Origin: Selenomonadales bacterium
Lineage (GTDB): Bacteria > Bacillota > Negativicutes > Sporomusales > UBA7701
Assembly: GCA_029975165.1 (NCBI GenBank)
Contig: JARKPR010000055.1
Span: forward strand, 1-37,144
Direction of reading: 5' to 3'
DNA length: 37,144 bases
Part shown: piece by piece, positions 32,468 through 37,144 of the stretch
Position numbering within the stretch: position 1 is the stretch's first letter
Layout of the letters: every line of letters starts with the position of its first letter
Program-made: the position numbers and the translations under genes
Notes under the pieces: model-generated
What the model saw: the letters and a program-made list of their open reading frames with translations, nothing else
Told to the model about the DNA's origin: nothing
The model's database searches: none

Positions 32468-33607
32468 ATGCGATTCGATTTGACCGAAGACCAGGCGATG
32501 ATGCAGAAGATGGTTCGGGAGTTCGCCGAGAAGCAGATCGGGCCGGGGGCGGCCGAGCGGGACGAGAAGGAAGAGTTCCCCCGCCACCTGTATGACGCGA
32601 TGGGCGAGCTCGGCCTGACCGGCATCTATTTCCCGGAAAGCTACGGCGGCGCCGATGGCGACTACCTGAGCTACATCCTGGCGGTGGAGGAGATCTCCCG
32701 CTTCGACGACGCCCTGGGCGTGACGCTGGCGACCTCGGTGTCCCTCTGCCAGGGCCCCATCTATGCTTACGGGACCGAGGAGCAAAAGCAGAAATACCTC
32801 GTGCCCCTGTGCCAGGGCAAGAAGCTCGGGGCCTTCGGCCTCACCGAGCCGAACGCCGGCACCGACGCCGCCTCCCAGCAGACGGTCGCCGTCCTGCAGG
32901 GCGACCACTACGTCATCAACGGCAGCAAAATTTTCATCACCAATGGCGGCGAGGCGGAAACATACGTAATCTTCGCCATGACCGACAAGGCGAAGGGCGT
33001 GAAGGGCATTTCGGCCTTCATCCTCGAAAAAGGCATGCCGGGCTTCACCTTCGGCAAGAAGGAGCACAAGCTGGGCATCCGCGGCTCACAGACCATGGAG
33101 CTTATCTTCCAGGACGTGAAGGTGCCGGTCGCCAACCTGCTCGGCAAGGAAGGCGAGGGCTTCAAGATCGCCATGGCCACGCTCGACGGCGGCCGTATCG
33201 GCATCGCGGCCCAGGCCCTCGGCATCGCCCAGGCGGCCCTCGACCACGCCATCAAGTATTCCAAGGAGCGCGTCCAGTTCGGCAAGCCGATATCGTCCAA
33301 CCAGGCGATCGCCTTCATGCTCGCCGACATGGTCACCAAGATCGACGCCGCCCGCCTGCTCACTTACCGCGCCTGCTACTGCAAGGACAAAGGCGTGCCG
33401 TTCTCCAAGGAGGCCGCCATGGCCAAGATGTACGCCTCGGACGTCGCCATGGCCGTCACCACCGACGCGGTGCAGATTTTCGGCGGCTACGGCTTCAGCC
33501 GCGAGTACCCGGTAGAGCGGCTGATGCGCGACGCCAAGATCACCCAGATTTACGAAGGTACCAACCAGGTCCAGCGGATGGTCATCTCGGGAGCCATCCT
33601 CCGCTAA
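32468..33607 (+). CDS. Acyl-CoA dehydrogenase
   Basis: A 379-residue FAD enzyme of butyryl-CoA dehydrogenase type and length. The flavin contact GAFGLTEPNAGTDA lies at 121-134, FITNGGEA at 156-163, the FGKPISSNQAI substrate loop at 271-281, and the catalytic base is probably E363 in IYEGTNQVQR. It would interconvert a saturated acyl-CoA and its 2-enoyl-CoA. No EtfAB genes are in the window, so electron transfer must use proteins encoded elsewhere. ATG at 32468 follows GGAGGAG by 6 bases; the GTG at 32453 overlaps the ribosome site. It follows the AbfD-like gene by 26 bases. Confidence 0.95.
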   Translation: MRFDLTEDQAMMQKMVREFAEKQIGPGAAERDEKEEFPRHLYDAMGELGLTGIYFPESYGGADGDYLSYILAVEEISRFDDALGVTLATSVSLCQGPIYAYGTEEQKQKYLVPLCQGKKLGAFGLTEPNAGTDAASQQTVAVLQGDHYVINGSKIFITNGGEAETYVIFAMTDKAKGVKGISAFILEKGMPGFTFGKKEHKLGIRGSQTMELIFQDVKVPVANLLGKEGEGFKIAMATLDGGRIGIAAQALGIAQAALDHAIKYSKERVQFGKPISSNQAIAFMLADMVTKIDAARLLTYRACYCKDKGVPFSKEAAMAKMYASDVAMAVTTDAVQIFGGYGFSREYPVERLMRDAKITQIYEGTNQVQRMVISGAILR

Positions 33608-33637
33608 AAACGGAGGCAGGATAAGGAGCGATACAGC

Positions 33638-34054
33638 ATGGTGCAGGATATACCGTTCGCCGCCGTCAAGGTCGGCGACAAGGCGAGCATGAGCAAGACG
33701 GTGAGCGAGCACGACGTGTATACCTTTGCCGGCGTGACCGGAGACTTCAACCCGGTGCACATCAATAACGAGTTCGCCAAACAGACGATGTTCAAGGAGC
33801 GGATCGCCCACGGCATGCTGTCGGCAGGGTTCATTTCCGCCGTGCTTGGCACGACCCTGCCCGGAGCCAATACCATCTACCTGGGGCAGGAGCTTTCCTT
33901 CCGGGCGCCGGTGAAGATCGGCGACACCGTGACCGCCACAGTGGAGTGCGTCGAAAAGATCGAGGCCAAGAACCGGCTGATTTTCCGGACGACGGTCACC
34001 AACCAGGACGGCGTGCTGGTCGTCGACGGCAAGGCGACCGTACTCAAAAAGTAA
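33638..34054 (+). CDS. MaoC-like (R)-specific enoyl-CoA hydratase
   Basis: A 138-residue hot-dog-fold hydratase. The hydratase-2 signature FAGVTGDFNPVHINNEFA (30-47) carries the catalytic pair D36 and H41, and FRAPVKIGDTVTATVECVEK follows as in PhaJ-type enzymes. It should add water to a 2-enoyl-CoA, such as the crotonyl-CoA expected from the two preceding enzymes, to give an (R)-3-hydroxyacyl-CoA. This differs from the (S)-specific crotonase usual in butyrate fermentation. The start follows AAGGAGC. It is the last gene of the iorA operon, and a hairpin follows. Confidence 0.92.
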   Translation: MVQDIPFAAVKVGDKASMSKTVSEHDVYTFAGVTGDFNPVHINNEFAKQTMFKERIAHGMLSAGFISAVLGTTLPGANTIYLGQELSFRAPVKIGDTVTATVECVEKIEAKNRLIFRTTVTNQDGVLVVDGKATVLKK

Positions 34055-34067
34055 GCGGGCCGCCGGG

Positions 34068-34089
34068 CGCTGCCGGGTTTCCGGCGGCG
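34068..34089 (+). terminator. Hairpin after maoC, possible terminator
   Basis: CGCTGCCGG and CCGGCGGCG form a 9-bp stem with one G-U pair and a GTTT loop, 13 bases after the maoC stop. No T-tract follows, so termination may be partial or factor-dependent. Confidence 0.4.
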
Positions 34090-34129
34090 TCCGGCACCGG
34101 CGCATTGTCTGATTATTGCGTGATCTGTA

Positions 34130-34158
34130 TTGACATGCTTGACGGGGAGTGATAATGT
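34130..34158 (+). promoter_or_regulatory. Promoter for the lacI-type gene
   Basis: A perfect TTGACA (34130-34135) is followed by GATAAT at 34151-34156 (15-base spacer) or TAATGT at 34153-34158 (17-base spacer). It lies 30 bases before the GTG start and is followed at once by a degenerate copy of the LacI operator. Confidence 0.5.
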
Positions 34159-34162
34159 AAAA

Positions 34163-34174
34163 GAAAACGATTAC
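34163..34174. promoter_or_regulatory. Degenerate LacI-type operator in the lacI promoter
   Basis: GAAAACGATTAC matches 10 of 12 bases of GTAAACGTTTAC, the core of the perfect palindrome after the gene, including the central CG. It sits between the -10 region and the start codon, a position suited to autorepression. Confidence 0.45.
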
Positions 34175-34188
34175 ATAAGGGGTAAAGC

Positions 34189-35202
34189 GTGGAAAAGGTA
34201 ACGATCAAGGATGTCGCCAAACACGCCGGGGTATCGGTCGCCACCGTATCGCGGGTCGTAAATAACAATTATTACGTCAGCCCCGAGGTCGCCCGGACGG
34301 TCGTGCAAGCGATCAGCGAGCTTAAGTACGTGCCCAACCTCGTTGCCAGGAGCCTGAAGAAGGACGCCACGTTTTCGCTGGGGGTCCTGGTTTCCGATAT
34401 CACCAACAACTATTTCATCGAAATGGCCAAAGCGGTCGAGGATATCGTGAGCAAACAAGGCTACAGCCTGATCGTCTGCAGCACGGAGAACAGCAGGAAG
34501 CGGGAGCTCGCCTACCTCGAGCTGCTGATAAGCCGGAAGATCGACGGCCTGATCCTCAACACCACCGGCGAAAACGACGAATACGTCGTCGGGCTGAGCA
34601 GGAAGATTCCGGTGGTGGCCATCAACCGCAAGATCAAGGACACCGGTTTCCGCGGCGATCTCGTAGACAGCAACAGTATCCAGGGGGCTTACGAGCTGAC
34701 CACCCACCTGCTGGACCTCGGCCACCGGAAAATCTTTGTCCTCAATGGTTCGCTCAGCGTCAGCACGGGCCGCGAGCGGTTCGCGGGCTTCCAGAAGGCG
34801 ATGCGCGAGGTCGGCATCAAGGTAACCGACAACTATCCGTACCGCTACGACGGCAACTTCACCCTCGAAGCCGGCTACCAGGGGGCGGCCGCCTGGGCGC
34901 GCCTCGCCGACCGGCCGACGGCGATGATCGTTATGAACAACATGATGACAGTCGGCGCCCTGAAATACATTCAGACTCACGGCATACGCGTGCCGGAGGA
35001 AATGTCGATCGTCTCGTACGAACGGATAGAGAATATCGAGCTGTTTTCGGTCCAGCCGACGATCGCCGCTTCCGACCCCTCGCTGATGGGCGGCAAGGTG
35101 GCGGAGCTCATGCTGGAGAGAATCCAAAGCAGCGGCCTCAACAACCGCGAGATCGTCTTCCAGCCGAAATTGCTTATCGGCAACGGAGAGGGCAGGATTT
35201 AA
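34189..35202 (+). CDS. LacI-family transcriptional regulator
   Basis: A 337-residue repressor. Residues 3-22 form the LacI helix-turn-helix (VTIKDVAKHAGVSVATVSRV), YVPNLVARSLKK (about 47-58) is the hinge helix that inserts at the operator's central CG, and the rest is the periplasmic-binding-protein-like effector domain (SLGVLVSDITNNYF, DGLILN, LGHRKIFVLNG, TAMIVMNNMM). GTG is used as the start, after AAGGGG by 6 bases. A perfect 18-bp palindrome lies 6 bases after its stop, upstream of the SDR gene. It probably represses the SDR-tctC unit until a sugar acid or similar ligand is present. Ligand unknown. Confidence 0.94.
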   Translation: MEKVTIKDVAKHAGVSVATVSRVVNNNYYVSPEVARTVVQAISELKYVPNLVARSLKKDATFSLGVLVSDITNNYFIEMAKAVEDIVSKQGYSLIVCSTENSRKRELAYLELLISRKIDGLILNTTGENDEYVVGLSRKIPVVAINRKIKDTGFRGDLVDSNSIQGAYELTTHLLDLGHRKIFVLNGSLSVSTGRERFAGFQKAMREVGIKVTDNYPYRYDGNFTLEAGYQGAAAWARLADRPTAMIVMNNMMTVGALKYIQTHGIRVPEEMSIVSYERIENIELFSVQPTIAASDPSLMGGKVAELMLERIQSSGLNNREIVFQPKLLIGNGEGRI

Positions 35203-35208
35203 TTTGCT

Positions 35209-35226
35209 CAAGTAAACGTTTACTTG
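35209..35226. promoter_or_regulatory. Perfect 18-bp LacI-type operator
   Basis: CAAGTAAACGTTTACTTG is a perfect inverted repeat with the AACGTT centre typical of LacI/PurR-family sites. It lies between the LacI-family gene and the SDR gene. An SDR promoter was not clearly resolved; TTTAAT just upstream (35198-35203) could be its -10 element. Confidence 0.8.
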
Positions 35227-35274
35227 GGATTGCCGACACCTTTACCCCCTTATGTAAGGAGAGAGCGGACTTCT

Positions 35275-35293
35275 GCCCCGCCATGCGCGGGGC
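35275..35293 (+). other. Leader hairpin before the SDR gene
   Basis: GCCCCGC and GCGGGGC pair around a CATGC loop, 30 bases before the SDR start. No U-tract follows. It may be only a structured leader element. Confidence 0.35.
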
Positions 35294-35323
35294 GGAAAAT
35301 ATACAGGAAAGAATGGTGGTACT

Positions 35324-36088
35324 ATGTACGAAGTCAAAGGGAAAACAGCGATCGTCACCGGCGGCGGCACGGGCATCGGCAAGGCCGTGACGCTGATGCT
35401 GGCCGAACGGGGGGCCAACGTTGTCGTCAATTATTCGCGTTCGGAGAGCGACGCGCTCGCCACGCTCGCCGAAGTGAAGAAGCTCGGCGCCGACGGCATG
35501 GTCTGCCAGGCAAACGTCGCCAAGGATGCCGATGCGCGCCGCATGTTCCAGGAGACGATGGCCAAGTTCGGCCGCGTCGATATCGTCGTCAACAACGCCG
35601 GCACGACCGACCACGTGGCCATGGAAGACCTGGAAGGCTTGAAGGAAGAGTATTGGGACAATGTCTGGGATACGAATGTAAAAGGGCATTTTTTCGTCAT
35701 CCGGGCCTGCGCCGAAGAGCTGAAGAAAAATAAGGGCTGCGTAGTAAACGTTTGCTCGATCTCCGGCATCACCGGCCGCGGCAGTTCGATGGCGTATTGC
35801 GCCTCAAAGGCGGCGGCGATCAGCGTGACGAAATCGTTTGCCCATGTCCTCGCCCCCGACGTGCGGGTGAACGCGGTGCTGCCCGGCGTGGTCATGACCC
35901 GCTGGGTGGGCGACAAACCGGAGTTCGCCAGGAAGCTGTCGGCAGGGACGCCGCTCGGCCGGCCGGCCGAAGCCGGGGATATCGGCGACGCGGTCCTGGG
36001 CCTCATCACCGGGGGCACCTTCGTTACCGGCCAAGCGTTGATCGTGGACGGCGGCTACACGATCATCAACGGCAACAACATTCGCTAG
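35324..36088 (+). CDS. Short-chain dehydrogenase/reductase (FabG-like)
   Basis: A 254-residue classical SDR. It has TGGGTGIG (12-19) for the nucleotide, NNAG (90-93), and the catalytic N118, S145, Y158 and K162 (SISG...YCASK). The C-terminal VTGQALIVDGGYT is typical. Such enzymes oxidise or reduce a hydroxyl or keto group. A 3-hydroxyacyl-CoA, a sugar acid or a polyol are all possible, and the LacI regulator and TctC neighbour favour a hydroxy acid. The ribosome site is weak (GGTGG). The gene carries an internal near-copy of the LacI operator. tctC follows 39 bases later. Confidence 0.93.
   Translation: MYEVKGKTAIVTGGGTGIGKAVTLMLAERGANVVVNYSRSESDALATLAEVKKLGADGMVCQANVAKDADARRMFQETMAKFGRVDIVVNNAGTTDHVAMEDLEGLKEEYWDNVWDTNVKGHFFVIRACAEELKKNKGCVVNVCSISGITGRGSSMAYCASKAAAISVTKSFAHVLAPDVRVNAVLPGVVMTRWVGDKPEFARKLSAGTPLGRPAEAGDIGDAVLGLITGGTFVTGQALIVDGGYTIINGNNIR
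35744..35755. promoter_or_regulatory. Intragenic LacI-type operator copy
   Basis: GTAAACGTTTGC inside the SDR gene matches 11 of 12 bases of the operator core GTAAACGTTTAC. It lies about 532 bp from the main operator. The codons used (GTA GTA AAC GTT) are less GC-rich than this gene's norm for valine. It may be an auxiliary looping site, as lac O2 is, or chance within the conserved VVNV stretch. Confidence 0.35.
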
Positions 36089-36127
36089 GGGTTCCATGTT
36101 TCAAAAAATAAAAGGGGGATTGTAAGA

Positions 36128-37138
36128 ATGTTTAGCAGGAAGAACCGTTGGATTCTCGGGCTGATCGCGGTGGCGCTGAGCGTTATGCTCGTGGCCGGCT
36201 GCGGCGGCGGCAAGAGCGCCGATACGGCCAAGAAAGCGATCGATTATCCCAAGAAGCCGATCGAAATCATCGTCCCGTATGCAGCCGGCGGCGGCCAGGA
36301 CGTCATGTCCAGGATTACCGCCAAGTATCTCGAAAAGTATTTGCCCAACAACACGAAGGTCGTCGTGACCAACGTGCCCGCCGGTGGCGGCGTGCAGGGC
36401 GCGACCACGATCGCCAACATGAAGCCGGACGGCTACCAGGTGGGCGCGCTGGTGCCGTTCCAGTTCACCGACCAGTTCATCATGAAAGGCATCACCTATA
36501 ACGAGAAGAGCTTCGTGCCGGTGGCTATGCTGTCCGACGACGCCAACTTCATCGTCGTCCGTAAGGACCTCGGCGTGAAGAACATGAAGGAATTCATCGA
36601 GCTGGCCAAGAGCAAGCCCGAACAGATCACGATGGGCATGGGCGGCAACTGGAACGTCCACGACTTCCTCCGCCTGAAGGTCGAAAAGGCGACCGGCGCC
36701 AAGTTCAAGCGTATGCCGTTCAACGGCGGCGCCCCGGCCCTGGCCGCAGTGTCCGGCAGCAACTGTGACAGCTCCAGCCAGTCGATCTCCGAAGCCCTGG
36801 CCGCTATCGAAGCCGGCCATGTCATCCCCATCGCCGTGACGAGCGCCGAGCGTTCGCCGCTGGCTCCCAAAGTCCCGACCCTGAAGGAACAGGGCATTGA
36901 TGTCGTCCACGCCCAGTGGCGCGCCATCGTCGTAGCGCCCGGCACGCCGGAAGAGATCATCAAAATCCTCAGCGACGCGCTGAAGAAAGTATACGACGAC
37001 AAGGGCTGGCAAGAAGAAGCCAAGAAGGCCGGCCTGGAGCCGAAGTTCATGGACTACAAGCAATTCGGCGAATTCTACAAGAAGGACTTCGAAGTGTACA
37101 AGAACCTCATCAACGACCTGGGAATCAAGCCGCAGTAA
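36128..37138 (+). CDS. TctC/Bug-family solute-binding lipoprotein (second copy)
   Basis: A 336-residue binding protein with a signal peptide ending in the lipobox LVAGC (Cys at 25). It is followed by YPKKPIEIIVPYAAGGGQD, VPAGGGVQGA and KPDGYQVGALVP, the Bug-fold landmarks. It is clearly diverged from the tctC at 4753, so it likely binds a different carboxylate. The start follows AAAGGGGG. It is downstream of the LacI-controlled SDR gene. Its tctB and tctA partners are not in the window and would be expected just beyond the right edge; otherwise it may share the membrane subunits encoded at 2731-4707. Confidence 0.92.
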   Translation: MFSRKNRWILGLIAVALSVMLVAGCGGGKSADTAKKAIDYPKKPIEIIVPYAAGGGQDVMSRITAKYLEKYLPNNTKVVVTNVPAGGGVQGATTIANMKPDGYQVGALVPFQFTDQFIMKGITYNEKSFVPVAMLSDDANFIVVRKDLGVKNMKEFIELAKSKPEQITMGMGGNWNVHDFLRLKVEKATGAKFKRMPFNGGAPALAAVSGSNCDSSSQSISEALAAIEAGHVIPIAVTSAERSPLAPKVPTLKEQGIDVVHAQWRAIVVAPGTPEEIIKILSDALKKVYDDKGWQEEAKKAGLEPKFMDYKQFGEFYKKDFEVYKNLINDLGIKPQ

Positions 37139-37144
37139 CCGTAA

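Overview
This 37.1 kb window is GC-rich and densely coding. It looks like a chromosomal catabolic region of a strictly anaerobic Bacillota. A Negativicutes/Sporomusaceae-type or clostridial host is my inference, drawn from the strong AGGAGG ribosome sites, the oxygen-sensitive enzymes (tungsten-type aldehyde oxidoreductase, ferredoxin-linked 2-oxoacid oxidoreductase, 4-hydroxybutyryl-CoA dehydratase-type protein), the lipoprotein binding proteins and the intrinsic terminators. There is no rRNA, tRNA, CRISPR array, insertion sequence or phage gene. Nearly every gene belongs to uptake and oxidation/reduction of organic acids, aldehydes or CoA esters, or regulates it.

Layout. (1) 143-1573: an SLC13/DASS-type carboxylate permease. 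(2) 1648-8951: a GntR/FCD regulator divergent from a six-gene operon, tctB-tctA-tctC, a DapA-family aldolase, a D-2-hydroxyacid dehydrogenase and an iron alcohol dehydrogenase. Two matching palindromes lie at the two divergent promoters. (3) 9135-13317: a hybrid sensor kinase carrying two different kinase modules, a LytTR response regulator, and a small unknown gene preceded by a tandem repeat of LytTR-target type. (4) 13672-15830: a MoaD-like sulfur carrier and an aldehyde:ferredoxin oxidoreductase. (5) 26005-15889, minus strand: a ten-gene run of GntR regulator, soluble chemoreceptor, YqeB-like protein, two XdhC-type maturation proteins, MFS carrier, CoA-acylating aldehyde dehydrogenase and a three-subunit molybdenum hydroxylase. 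(6) 26460-28332: a PdxA-family dehydrogenase and an IclR regulator. (7) 28556-34054: iorA-iorB, an AbfD-like radical dehydratase, acyl-CoA dehydrogenase and MaoC-type hydratase, preceded by two tandem palindromes. (8) 34189-37138: a LacI regulator, an SDR dehydrogenase and a second TctC-type lipoprotein, with a perfect 18-bp operator.

How it may work together (inference). Module 2 reads as uptake of a carboxylate, oxidation or reduction at C2, aldol cleavage and reduction of the aldehyde product. Module 5 is a molybdenum hydroxylase with its own maturation factors, where YqeB suggests selenium dependence, plus a step turning an aldehyde into an acyl-CoA. Module 7 has the enzymes to convert a 2-oxoacid to an acyl-CoA with reduced ferredoxin, dehydrate a 4-hydroxyacyl-CoA-like intermediate to an enoyl-CoA, and hydrate or reduce that. 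The SDR of module 8 could oxidise the 3-hydroxyacyl product. True substrates cannot be read from the sequence. Modules 5 and 7 are the best candidates for undescribed pathways, and the two-kinase/LytTR/small-gene unit is the best candidate for an undescribed signalling system.
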